Source of the DNA: Parvibaculum sp040216885
GTDB lineage: Bacteria; Pseudomonadota; Alphaproteobacteria; Parvibaculales; Parvibaculaceae
Direction: 5' to 3'
Assembly (NCBI GenBank): GCA_040216885.1
Contig: JAVJOG010000014.1
Span: 124,001-188,000 of the forward strand
DNA length: 64,000 nt
Made by a program: the position numbers and the translations under genes. The notes under the pieces are model-generated. The model was not told the DNA's origin, searched no databases, and saw nothing but the letters and a program-made list of their open reading frames with translations. The stretch's first letter is position 1, and each line of letters begins with the position of its first letter. Below, in pieces: positions 1 through 9,810 of this stretch.

Positions 1-125
1 TGATCGAGTTTCCCGACGAGGCTTCGTGGCGCCGATGGACCTTCTCGCCGGAATATCTCGAGATTGCGAAGGACCGGATTGCGGCGACAGAGGGATGCGT
101 GCTGCTGGTGAAGGGTCTGGGGTAG
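1..125 (+). CDS. 3' end of an unidentified gene (partial)
   Basis: An open frame enters from the left edge and stops at TAG 123-125, leaving 40 readable codons ending in VLLVKGLG. The composition is normal for the region. I do not recognise the family from this tail. Its start lies outside the window. Confidence 0.5.
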   Translation, partial: IEFPDEASWRRWTFSPEYLEIAKDRIAATEGCVLLVKGLG

Positions 126-220
126 CGGCACGAAGGAAGGACTCACGCGGAGGCGCGGAGACGCAGAGAAGGTAGAAGGGACACAGGCGCTTCGTGCCGA
201 AGACAAACCTTCCCACGCTC

Positions 221-386
221 GTCTTTGCCGGGCTTGACCCGGCAATCCAGAAGCCGCGCGCCGCGCGGCGTCTCTCCTCACAAGAATCCTTCACTGATTT
301 CACGTCTACCGCTTGCGAAGTTTTTGCGAAGAAAGACGGCGTGTTTCACACGCCTTCTGGATGCCCGGATCAAGTCCGGGCAAGAC
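221..386. repeat. REP-like imperfect inverted repeat
   Basis: The arm at 221-253 (GTCTTTGCCGGGCTTGACCC then GGCAATCCAGAAG) reappears inverted at 354-386 (GTCTTGCCCGGACTTGATCC then GGGCATCCAGAAG on the minus strand). Each arm is itself a small dyad (GCCGGGCTTGACCCGGC; GCCCGGATCAAGTCCGGGC), and weaker similarity extends inwards, so the whole is a large imperfect palindrome. Elements with this CCGGRCTTGATCCGG core are widespread between genes in alphaproteobacteria. The rest of 126-437 holds a purine-biased CGCGGAGGCGCGGAGACGCA stretch near 149-168 and no gene I can support. Confidence 0.7.
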
Positions 387-437
387 AAGTGTGGAGAGGT
401 ATCGCCTCTCTCCCGACGAGACTGTAGATTGCCCCCC

Positions 438-902
438 ATGCAAATCCGCCGCGCGAACGACGACGACTGGCCGGAGGTGGCGGCGATATTCATCGCGGCG
501 CGGGCGGGGATGACTTATCTGCCGAAACTGCACAGCGACGCGGAGACGAAGCTTTTCATCCGCCGCGTCGTGAAGCGCAGCGAGGTCTGGCTGGCGGAGC
601 GGAACGGCTCGATCATCGGCTTTGCGGCGCTCGAACCCGCCTCACCCCAAGCATGGCTGCATCATCTTTATGTCGATCCGGCCGCGCAGAACGCAGGGGC
701 AGGCTCGGCCCTGCTCGCAAAGGCCAAGGCTGAGCTGCCGGGGGGCTTTTCCCTGTGGACGTTTCAGGCCAATCTCGGCGCCCGCCGTTTCTACGAGCGG
801 CACGGACTGACCGAGACGCGCCGCACCGACGGCGCCGGCAACGAAGAAAACCTTCCCGACATTCTTTATGGGTGGAACGGGAATTCCGGGAATGCGAAGT
901 GA
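438..902 (+). CDS. GNAT family N-acetyltransferase
   Basis: This 154-residue protein has the GCN5-related acetyltransferase fold: an N-terminal MQIRRANDDDWPEVAAIF strand-helix, a central WLHHLYVDPAAQNAGAGSAL segment corresponding to the acetyl-CoA-binding motif A (R/Q-x-x-G-x-G/A, here QNAGAG), and a terminal NLGARRFYERHGL helix typical of motif B. It should transfer an acetyl group from acetyl-CoA to an amine, but the substrate cannot be told. The frame is open further upstream, but ATG 438 is chosen because the fold begins there and the upstream part runs through the inverted repeat. It is followed 12 bases later by the CoA-transferase gene. Confidence 0.85.
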   Translation: MQIRRANDDDWPEVAAIFIAARAGMTYLPKLHSDAETKLFIRRVVKRSEVWLAERNGSIIGFAALEPASPQAWLHHLYVDPAAQNAGAGSALLAKAKAELPGGFSLWTFQANLGARRFYERHGLTETRRTDGAGNEENLPDILYGWNGNSGNAK

Positions 903-914
903 GCCAAGATTAAA

Positions 915-2174
915 GTGAACCAGAAAAAAGAACTCGAAACCGAAAATCGCGGGCCGCTGAAAGGCGTGCGCATTGTCGATCTCACCGCCGTCGTGTTCGG
1001 CGCCTATGCGACGCAGGTCCTCGGCGACATGGGCGCCGATGTGATCAAGGTCGAGGCGCCATCGCCGACCGGCGGCGGCGGACAGGGCGGCGACATCATG
1101 CGCTGGCCGGGACATCTGCCGGAAGGCGCAAGCCCCGATCTCGGCCCGATCTTCATGACCATCAACCGCAACAAGCGTTCGGTGCTGCTCGATCTTGCAA
1201 GCGCCGAGGGACGCGCGGCACTGCTGAAGATCGTCGCGACCGCCGATGTCATCGCCTCGAACATCCGCTATGCGGCGATGAAGAAGCTGGGGCTTTCATA
1301 CGAAGACATAAAGGCAGTGAAGCCCGACATTATTTTCGTGCATGCGGCGGGCTATGGCTCGGACGGACCTTATGCGGGACTTCCCGCTTACGACGATCTG
1401 ATCCAGGCGGGCTCGGGCGCCGCCGATCTCTTGGGCCGCATGGACGGCGACCCGAAGCCGCGCTACATCCCCACCATCATGGCCGACAAGGTGTCGGGCC
1501 TCTTTATGGTTTCGGCGGTGACCGCCGCGCTCTTCCACAAGGAGCGGACCGGCGAGGGGCAGTTCGTCGAGGTGCCGATGCTGGAAGCGGTGACCTCCTT
1601 CGTGCTCGCCGAACATTTCTACGACCAGGTCTACGATCCGCCGACGGGGGGCTGGACCTATGGCCGCATCACCAACCCGGACCGGCGGCCCTACAAGACG
1701 CTCGACGGGCATATCGGTCTGCTGCCTTATTCCGACAAGCAGTGGCAGCAGTTTTTCGAGGTGGCGGGCAAGCCCGGCGTCTATACCGACGATCCGCGTT
1801 TCAACACCTATCGCGCCCGCACGCAGAACATCCGCGAGCTTTATGCGATGATCGAGGAACTGACCGAGACGAAGACGACGGATGAATGGCTGGCGCTGCT
1901 GAAGCCGCTGTCGATCCCGGTGGTGAAAATGAACTGTCTCGACGATCTGAAATCCGATCCGCATCTCGAAGCCGTCGGTTTCTTCGGCCGCTACGAGCAC
2001 CCGCACGCCGGCGGCTATTTCGCGCTGAAGCCGCCGGTGCGGTTTTCAGGTTCGCCGTCGAGCATCCGCCGCCATCCGCCGCGCCTCGGCGAACAGACGG
2101 CGGAAGTTCTGCGCGAGGCGGGAATGAGCGATGCGGAAATCGCCAGGCTGGCGGGAGACGCGGCCAAGGGGTGA
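915..2174 (+). CDS. class III CoA-transferase (CaiB/BaiF family)
   Basis: The 419-residue protein matches family III CoA-transferases, which move CoA between carboxylic acids. It opens with LKGVRIVDLTAVVFGAYATQ followed by LGDMGADVIKVEAP, both typical; the catalytic aspartate is probably Asp160 in AYDDLIQAGSG, and GEGQFVEVPMLEAV follows in the middle domain. The start is GTG 915 with only a weak upstream ribosome site; the Met-Asn-Gln lead is plausible and no better start lies before the conserved fold. The gene lies between an acetyltransferase and acetyl-CoA synthetase, which fits acyl-CoA metabolism, but the actual acid substrate is unknown. Confidence 0.88.
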   Translation: MNQKKELETENRGPLKGVRIVDLTAVVFGAYATQVLGDMGADVIKVEAPSPTGGGGQGGDIMRWPGHLPEGASPDLGPIFMTINRNKRSVLLDLASAEGRAALLKIVATADVIASNIRYAAMKKLGLSYEDIKAVKPDIIFVHAAGYGSDGPYAGLPAYDDLIQAGSGAADLLGRMDGDPKPRYIPTIMADKVSGLFMVSAVTAALFHKERTGEGQFVEVPMLEAVTSFVLAEHFYDQVYDPPTGGWTYGRITNPDRRPYKTLDGHIGLLPYSDKQWQQFFEVAGKPGVYTDDPRFNTYRARTQNIRELYAMIEELTETKTTDEWLALLKPLSIPVVKMNCLDDLKSDPHLEAVGFFGRYEHPHAGGYFALKPPVRFSGSPSSIRRHPPRLGEQTAEVLREAGMSDAEIARLAGDAAKG

Positions 2175-2245
2175 TGCCTTGTCCCGTCCCCTCACGCCCG
2201 ACATAATGCCGCCAACGAGAAACGCGCCTGCAAGGGAGGCCTGCC

Positions 2246-4189
<1,944 letters not shown>

Positions 4190-4639
4190 TCACTCCGCCG
4201 CCGCGACCCGGCACCAGCCGGCGCGCGCGCCGCCATCGTAAGCCCGCGCGTGACCGCCGGCGATCAGTGCTTGCGCGACATCGCGATGCGTGGCGCTGGC
4301 GAGCCTGGCGCGGACACGGCCGCCGAACTTGTCGGCCTCGATACCGGAAAGCGCAACCGGGCCTTCGCCGAGCAGGGCGACGAGCGCCGCCCGCGCCGCT
4401 TCGGCCTTCTTGCGTTCCTCGGCGCATTTGCCGCGAAGCTCCGGTGTGTCGATGCCCGCGAGACGGACATGCGTCTCGACCGTTTGCCCGAGCCAGATGC
4501 GCGCCCTGACCACCAGCGAATCGCCGTCGATGACGCGCACGACCTCCGCCTCGACCGGACCCGCCAGCCGCTCGGCGGCAGGGGCGGCCGAGCCCGCAAA
4601 AGAAGCGGCAACAACGAGGGTAGCGAGATACGCACGCAT
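4190..4639 (-). CDS. secreted thermonuclease-like protein (SNase fold)
   Basis: A 149-residue protein with an N-terminal signal peptide (about residues 1-21, hydrophobic, ending APAAE) and a staphylococcal-nuclease domain. Conserved elements are VRVIDGDSLVV (calcium-binding Asp40), VRLAGIDTPEL (Arg59, Asp64, Glu67) and DKFGGRVRARL (Arg108 as the likely second catalytic arginine). It is probably a periplasmic or secreted calcium-dependent nuclease. The C-terminal AGWCRVAAAE is a common ending of short alphaproteobacterial members. It converges with acsA with no spacer. Confidence 0.85.
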   Translation of the reverse strand: MRAYLATLVVAASFAGSAAPAAERLAGPVEAEVVRVIDGDSLVVRARIWLGQTVETHVRLAGIDTPELRGKCAEERKKAEAARAALVALLGEGPVALSGIEADKFGGRVRARLASATHRDVAQALIAGGHARAYDGGARAGWCRVAAAE

Positions 4640-4778
4640 GACGGCACCGGAACTGGGAATAAAGTCCCCAAATGGACTTTGTTCCTATTTTTTACAATAC
4701 GATCCGGCCGTCTTCAAGCACAACCGCGACCAATGCGGCGCGTCTCTCGATGCTGAAGCTTGCGGCCGGGACAGGAAA

Positions 4779-4967
4779 TCAGAAGTCGCTGAGAATGCCT
4801 TTGCTTTCCCAGTCGCCGTAGCGCGTCGGCTCGGGGCCGGGGCGGCCGCCGATTTCGCGAGGGCGCGCGGCATCCGCCGCCGCCTTGCGCCGCGCCTCGG
4901 CCTCGGCGAGAGCGCGCTGTGCCGCCGGTGTCAGCTCCTTCGGCGGTGTTTCGGGCGTTTCGGTCAT
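4779..4967 (-). CDS. succinate dehydrogenase assembly factor 4 homologue (DUF1674)
   Basis: A 62-residue protein with a charged helical N-terminal half (AEAEARRKAAADAA) and the family's conserved end: REIGGRPGPEPTRYGDWESKGILSDF split as EIGGRPGPEPTRYGDWE and SKGILSDF. In mitochondria SDHAF4 binds flavinated SdhA and prevents its auto-oxidation; alphaproteobacterial members are presumed to do the same. It is divergent from htpX, a neighbourhood often seen in alphaproteobacteria. The start ATG at 4967 gives the usual family length. Confidence 0.85.
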   Translation of the reverse strand: MTETPETPPKELTPAAQRALAEAEARRKAAADAARPREIGGRPGPEPTRYGDWESKGILSDF

Positions 4968-5072
4968 CGGCGGCAATTCCGGTTTTCCTTGAAGCGGCGG
5001 CCTGTGAACTACATATAGAACGCGAACAATCCGCGCGCCACCCGCGCGGACGGGAAGGGAACAGGACGAGAA

Positions 5073-5933
5073 ATGAACACGGTCAGGACCTTCATGCTGC
5101 TCGCCGCGCTGACGGCGCTTTTCATGGGGATCGGCTATCTGATCGGCGGTGCCGGCGGCGCGACGATCGCGCTGGTCGTCGCGGCCGGCATGAACCTCTT
5201 TGCCTACTGGAATTCCGACAAGATCGTGCTGCGCATGTACAAGGCGCGCGCCGTGGACGAGACGACGGCGCCGAACTATGTCGGCATCGTGAAAAAACTC
5301 GCCGCGCGCGCAGGCATCCCAACGCCGAAAATCTACATCGTCGATTCGCCCCAACCCAACGCCTTCGCGACCGGCCGCGATCCCGAACACGCGGCGGTGG
5401 CGGCGACGAGCGGCTTGATCGAAATGCTGACGCCGGAAGAACTCGCCGGTGTGATGGCGCATGAGCTGGCGCATATCAAGAACCGCGACACGCTGACCAT
5501 GACGGTGACGGCAACGATCGCCGGCGCGATTTCGATGCTGGCAAACTTCGCGCTGTTCTTCGGCGGCAACCGCAACGCGCCGGGCGGCTTCATCGGCGTG
5601 CTGGCGCTGGCGATCCTGGCGCCGATGGCGGCGGCGCTGGTGCAGATGGCGATCAGCCGCACGCGCGAATATTCGGCCGACCGGGGCGGCGCCGAGATTT
5701 CCGGCAATCCGCTCTGGCTCGCCTCGGCGCTGGAACGCATCGACGCGACGGCACGGCGCACCCGCAACGCCGAGGCCGAGGGCAACCCGGCGACCGCGCA
5801 TATGTTCATCATCAATCCGCTGAACGGCGAAGGCCGCGACAATCTCTTCTCGACCCATCCGGCGACCGGCAACCGCGTCGCCGAACTGCGCAAGCTGGCG
5901 CAGGCGATGGCGGCCGGACGGGCGCCCGGCTGA
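5073..5933 (+). CDS. htpX: zinc metalloprotease HtpX
   Basis: A 286-residue M48-family membrane protease that degrades damaged inner-membrane proteins together with FtsH. Two N-terminal hydrophobic segments (about residues 5-52) precede the zinc-binding HELAHIKNRD at residues 130-139; His130, Glu131 and His134 are the expected ligands and base, and SADRGGAEISG downstream supplies the third ligand. A second pair of membrane segments lies between these motifs (LANFALFFGG and GVLALAILAPMAA). The C-terminal LFSTHPATGNRVAELRKL is typical. An ACAGGACG ribosome site precedes the start. Confidence 0.96.
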   Translation: MNTVRTFMLLAALTALFMGIGYLIGGAGGATIALVVAAGMNLFAYWNSDKIVLRMYKARAVDETTAPNYVGIVKKLAARAGIPTPKIYIVDSPQPNAFATGRDPEHAAVAATSGLIEMLTPEELAGVMAHELAHIKNRDTLTMTVTATIAGAISMLANFALFFGGNRNAPGGFIGVLALAILAPMAAALVQMAISRTREYSADRGGAEISGNPLWLASALERIDATARRTRNAEAEGNPATAHMFIINPLNGEGRDNLFSTHPATGNRVAELRKLAQAMAAGRAPG

Positions 5934-6007
5934 ACGGGCCGGGGCGCCGCGGCGCTTTGTATTGCGCACTTTGTATTACATTGGGGCTTGTGCTCTAACC
6001 TCGCCCC

Positions 6008-7342
6008 ATGAACGACCGTGACCCTGAAAACACCGTTGCGCCGGGCCTTGCGGCGCGGCGCGGCGCCGCCGAATTGCTGGGCGCGGTGCTGACGCGCCGC
6101 CGCCCGCTCGACGAAGCCATCACCGTGGAAATGGCGACCGGGCATCTCGCGGCGGCAAGCCCGCGCGACCGCGCCTTTGCGCGCCTGATCGCGGCAACGA
6201 CGCTGCGCCGCCTCGGCACCATCGATCATGTGCTGACACAGATGCTCGACAAGGAATTGCCGAAACGCGCCGGTCCGACGCAGAACATCCTGCGCGCCGG
6301 CGCCGCCGAAATCCTGTTTCTCGGCGTCGCCGCCCATGCCGCCGTCGACAGCGGCGTCGAGACGGCGGCCCATGACAGCGCCGCGCGGCATTTCAAATCG
6401 CTGGTCAATGCTGTACTGCGCCGCCTCGCGCGCGAGGGAAAGCAACGGCTCGATGCTCTCGATACGGAGCGTCTCGACACGCCCGCCTGGCTTTGGGAAA
6501 GCTGGTGCGCGGCTTACGGCGAGGAGACGGCACGGGCGATCGTACGCGCGCATTATGCCGATCCACCGCTCGACATTTCGGTAAAGCGCGCGGACGAGCG
6601 CACGCATTGGGCGGCCGAACTCGGCGCCGACATATTGCCGACCGGCACGCTGCGTCTCAAGGGCTCAGGCCGCATCGAGGCGCTGCCGGGCTTCGCCGAA
6701 GGCGCCTGGTGGGTGCAGGACGCCGCCGCCGCGCTGCCGGCGAAACTGCTCGGCGATGTCGCCGGCCGCGAGGTACTCGACCTCTGCGCCGCGCCGGGCG
6801 GCAAGACGGCGGCGCTTGCAGGCGTCGGTGCGCGCGTGACGGCGCTCGACCGCTCCGGCGCGCGCCTCGAACGGCTGAAGGAAAACCTGACGCGGCTCGG
6901 CCTCGAGGCCGAAACCATCGTCGCCGATGCGGGCGCCTTCGCGCCCGGCCGCACCTGGGAGCGCGTGCTGCTCGACGCGCCCTGCACCGCGACCGGCACG
7001 GCGCGCCGCCATCCCGACGTGCTGCACCTGAAATCGCCCGCCGACCGCGACAAGCTGGTGCGATTGCAGACGAAGCTTCTCGCCCATGCCGCGACGCTGG
7101 TGGCGCCGGGGGGCAGCCTCGTCTATTGCACCTGCTCGCTCGAACCCGAGGAAGGTATCGCCCGCGTCGAGGAGTTTCTGGGCAGGCATGCGGACTTTCG
7201 CCGGGCGCCGGTCGATACGGGCGAGACCGGCGGCATTGCCGGAATCGTCACAGGCGAAGGCGACATCCGCACCCTGCCCTGTCATCTGAGCGCCGAGGGC
7301 GGCATGGACGGATTTTTCGCCGCGCGCCTCGAACGCGGTTAA
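6008..7342 (+). CDS. rsmB: 16S rRNA m5C967 methyltransferase (RsmB)
   Basis: A 444-residue protein combining an N-terminal NusB-like domain (about residues 15-150, GAAELLGAVLTRRRPLDEA) with a C-terminal RNA cytosine-C5 methyltransferase domain. SAM-binding motif DLCAAPGGKTAAL lies near residue 258, LLDAPCTATGTARRHPDV near 320 and YCTCSLEPEEG near 373; the cysteine in TCS is the predicted nucleophile. It methylates C967 of 16S rRNA in E. coli. It lies 74 bases downstream of htpX on the same strand, a common alphaproteobacterial pairing. Confidence 0.93.
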   Translation: MNDRDPENTVAPGLAARRGAAELLGAVLTRRRPLDEAITVEMATGHLAAASPRDRAFARLIAATTLRRLGTIDHVLTQMLDKELPKRAGPTQNILRAGAAEILFLGVAAHAAVDSGVETAAHDSAARHFKSLVNAVLRRLAREGKQRLDALDTERLDTPAWLWESWCAAYGEETARAIVRAHYADPPLDISVKRADERTHWAAELGADILPTGTLRLKGSGRIEALPGFAEGAWWVQDAAAALPAKLLGDVAGREVLDLCAAPGGKTAALAGVGARVTALDRSGARLERLKENLTRLGLEAETIVADAGAFAPGRTWERVLLDAPCTATGTARRHPDVLHLKSPADRDKLVRLQTKLLAHAATLVAPGGSLVYCTCSLEPEEGIARVEEFLGRHADFRRAPVDTGETGGIAGIVTGEGDIRTLPCHLSAEGGMDGFFAARLERG

Positions 7343-7381
7343 CATGCTATTCGCCCGCGCTGTTTAGCCCGTGCTATTTAA

Positions 7382-8185
7382 TTGACGAAGGAAGCCCCCG
7401 AAGGCAGGCTGGCGCCCCATTTCCGGAAGACACCCTTGCCCGATACCGCACCCGAAAAAACCGAAACGCCCGCACGCTGCATGATCTGCGGCGGCACGCA
7501 ATTCACGGCCCTCGGCGCGCACAAGGGCCACCATATTTTCCGCTGCGCGGATTGCGGCTTCGGCTTCGTGCATCCGATGCCGACAGGCGCGGACGTCGCC
7601 GCAATCTACGACAATTACGGGCCGAGCATCAGCTACACCAAAAAGGCGAAAAAGAAAGTCGCCCGCTCGCGCAAGCGCCTGAAGCGCTACATGAATCTCG
7701 CGAGAGGCAAACGTTTCATCGATCTCGGTTGCAACATCGGAACGACGGTGGAAGCCGCCCGCGAACTCGGCCTCGACGCGCATGGCATCGACATCGACCC
7801 GGCAAGCGTCGGCGGCGCGAAGCGGATCTTTCCGGGCGGGAAATATCACGCCGGTCCGATCGAAACCCTGCCGCCGGAATGGGGCATTTTCGACTTCGCC
7901 TTCTCGACCGAGGTGATCGAGCACATTCCCGATCCGCATGCTTATTTCGAGGCCCTGACGCCGCGTCTCGCACCCGGCGCGCTGCTCTATCTCACCACGC
8001 CCGATGCGGGCCATTGGCGCGTGCCGGCGAACTTTCCCGACTGGGACCAGGTCTTCCCGCCGCATCACATTCTTTATTTCACGAAGGATTCGATGACGCG
8101 CTTTCTCGACCGGCACGGTTTCGACGTGATCCGCTTCGTCTGGAGCCTGAAACCCGCGTTGAAAGTGCTGGCACGCAAGCGCTGA
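7382..8185 (+). CDS. class I SAM methyltransferase with N-terminal zinc ribbon
   Basis: A 267-residue protein. Residues 33-58 hold two CxxC pairs (CMIC and CADC) that form a likely zinc ribbon, and a Rossmann methyltransferase domain follows with FIDLGCNIGTTVEAA near residue 113 and an FDFAFSTEVIEHIPDPHAY segment typical of Methyltransf_11/23 families. Such proteins commonly modify sugars or lipids in surface glycan clusters, but the substrate here is unknown. The start is uncertain: TTG 7382 begins the frame, whereas TTG 7436 is better placed behind a GGAAGA ribosome site and still keeps the zinc ribbon. Confidence 0.8.
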   Translation: MTKEAPEGRLAPHFRKTPLPDTAPEKTETPARCMICGGTQFTALGAHKGHHIFRCADCGFGFVHPMPTGADVAAIYDNYGPSISYTKKAKKKVARSRKRLKRYMNLARGKRFIDLGCNIGTTVEAARELGLDAHGIDIDPASVGGAKRIFPGGKYHAGPIETLPPEWGIFDFAFSTEVIEHIPDPHAYFEALTPRLAPGALLYLTTPDAGHWRVPANFPDWDQVFPPHHILYFTKDSMTRFLDRHGFDVIRFVWSLKPALKVLARKR

Positions 8186-8188
8186 GGC

Positions 8189-8965
8189 TCAACCGGCGTC
8201 GAGACGCGACGCCTTCTCTTCCGGTACGAAAAGATAGTCGGCCGATCCGTCGAAACCCCCGGCGGCGTGAAGCCGGTAGCCCTCATGCTCGCGCGTCTTG
8301 AAAATGCGATAGCCGAGCGGCACGAAGGCCGAGAAGATTTCCTCCTGCGTCGCACCGGATTGCGCAAGCTGCTTTGGCGACACCTCGATCATCAGGGAGG
8401 GACGGAACCGCGCGATGGTTTCGCGCGCCCCGCGCAGGAAATGCGGCTCCCACCCTTCGATGTCGGCCTTGATGAAATCGAGCCGCGTCAGGTTCCGCTC
8501 CCGCGCGAAAAGATCGAGCGTCGTAAGCGCGATCCGCTGCGAGACGACATCGCGGCCGCTGAGTTCCGCACCGATATGGGCAAGGCCGAAGCCGAGCGTG
8601 CCGCGCTTCTTGAGCGGCACGTTGAGCACTTCCGAACCCGGCACGTCGGAAAGCCCCGCGGGCACGATCTCGACATTGCGCAAGCGCCGGAGCCGGGCCA
8701 CCGGCCGGAGGATCGACAGCGCATAACCGCCGGGCTCGAAGGCGTAGACCTGGCCCCGGGGCACCATGCGCGCGAAAAGCTTGGCGAACTGGCCGGAATG
8801 CGCCCCGACATCCACGATAACGCCGTCTTCCGGCACAAGCGGCACGATCCGCGCCGCGAACTCCCGGTGATACTGATAGAAAAGCGCCTTGAAGAGATGG
8901 GCGCCCCAGGTGAGGCGCTGGCGGAAGCTGAGCGCCGGCGCCCCGGCGGATGGCGAAGAAGACAT
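8189..8965 (-). CDS. FkbM family methyltransferase
   Basis: A 258-residue protein with the FkbM-type methyltransferase domain: DGVIVDVGAHSGQFAKLFAR is the SAM-binding loop, YAFEPGGYALSILRP follows as motif II, and LTRLDFIKADIEGWEPHFLRG is the characteristic FkbM segment, with SLMIEVSPKQL near the end. FkbM proteins O-methylate sugars or polyketides. It converges with the zinc-ribbon methyltransferase with a 3-base gap, so the two methyltransferases form a small pair that may act on surface glycan; that link is inference. Confidence 0.88.
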   Translation of the reverse strand: MSSSPSAGAPALSFRQRLTWGAHLFKALFYQYHREFAARIVPLVPEDGVIVDVGAHSGQFAKLFARMVPRGQVYAFEPGGYALSILRPVARLRRLRNVEIVPAGLSDVPGSEVLNVPLKKRGTLGFGLAHIGAELSGRDVVSQRIALTTLDLFARERNLTRLDFIKADIEGWEPHFLRGARETIARFRPSLMIEVSPKQLAQSGATQEEIFSAFVPLGYRIFKTREHEGYRLHAAGGFDGSADYLFVPEEKASRLDAG

Positions 8966-9106
8966 GGAAATCCCCGAACGGGCAGGACGGAGCCTGACCC
9001 GCTCAATCTTGCACCCTGTGAATCTAGCTGTTAATCACTGATTGCAGAAGCCCGGAATGCAAAATGCAGCAGACAGCGGCGTAACCCCCCACAAGAGCTT
9101 CCAGCC

Positions 9107-9766
9107 ATGAGCGGCATCAAGATCGCCCCGTCGATACTGGCCTCCGACTTCGCCCGGCTGGGCGAGGAAGTGCGTGCGATAACGGATGCGGGCGCCGACT
9201 ACATCCATGTCGATGTGATGGACGGACATTTCGTGCCGAACATCACCATCGGCCCCGATGTGGTGAAAGCGCTCAGGCCGCATTCCGACAAGGTCTTCGA
9301 CGTGCATCTGATGATCGCGCCGGTCGACCCTTACATCGATGCCTTCGCGGGCGCGGGCGCCGACATCATCACCTTTCACCCCGAAGCCGGCGCCCATCCG
9401 CACCGCACGATCCAGGCGATCCGGGCGGCGGGCTGCAAACCGGGGCTGTCGCTTAATCCCGGCACGCCGCTCGAAGCCCTGTGGCCGCTGCTCGGCGACA
9501 TCGACCTCGTGCTGGTGATGTCGGTCAATCCGGGTTTCGGCGGCCAGAGCTTCATCGAAAGCCAGTTGCCGCGCATCGAAACCATCCGCAAACGGATCGA
9601 TGCGTCGGGGCGCGCCATCGACCTCGAAGTCGATGGCGGCATCAATTTCGAAACGGCGCCGCGCGCGATTGCCGCCGGCGCCGATGTGCTGGTCGCAGGC
9701 ACCGCGACATTCAAGGGCGGACCTTCCGCCTATGCGAAAAACATCGCGACGCTGCGCGGCGCCTGA
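9107..9766 (+). CDS. rpe: ribulose-phosphate 3-epimerase
   Basis: A 219-residue TIM-barrel enzyme of the pentose phosphate and Calvin pathways that interconverts ribulose-5-phosphate and xylulose-5-phosphate. It begins IKIAPSILASDFARLGEEV (Ser at the substrate site), carries IHVDVMDGHFVPNITIGP with the metal-binding His and catalytic Asp, FDVHLMI with the second His, VMSVNPGFGGQSFI, and LEVDGGINFETA with the second catalytic Asp. The length is standard. The gene sits directly before the heparinase-like gene, as in many alphaproteobacteria. Confidence 0.97.
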   Translation: MSGIKIAPSILASDFARLGEEVRAITDAGADYIHVDVMDGHFVPNITIGPDVVKALRPHSDKVFDVHLMIAPVDPYIDAFAGAGADIITFHPEAGAHPHRTIQAIRAAGCKPGLSLNPGTPLEALWPLLGDIDLVLVMSVNPGFGGQSFIESQLPRIETIRKRIDASGRAIDLEVDGGINFETAPRAIAAGADVLVAGTATFKGGPSAYAKNIATLRGA

Positions 9767-9810
9767 TCGCCGGCGCGCGAACAACCCGTTGCGGAGGCGG
9801 CCGATCGTCC

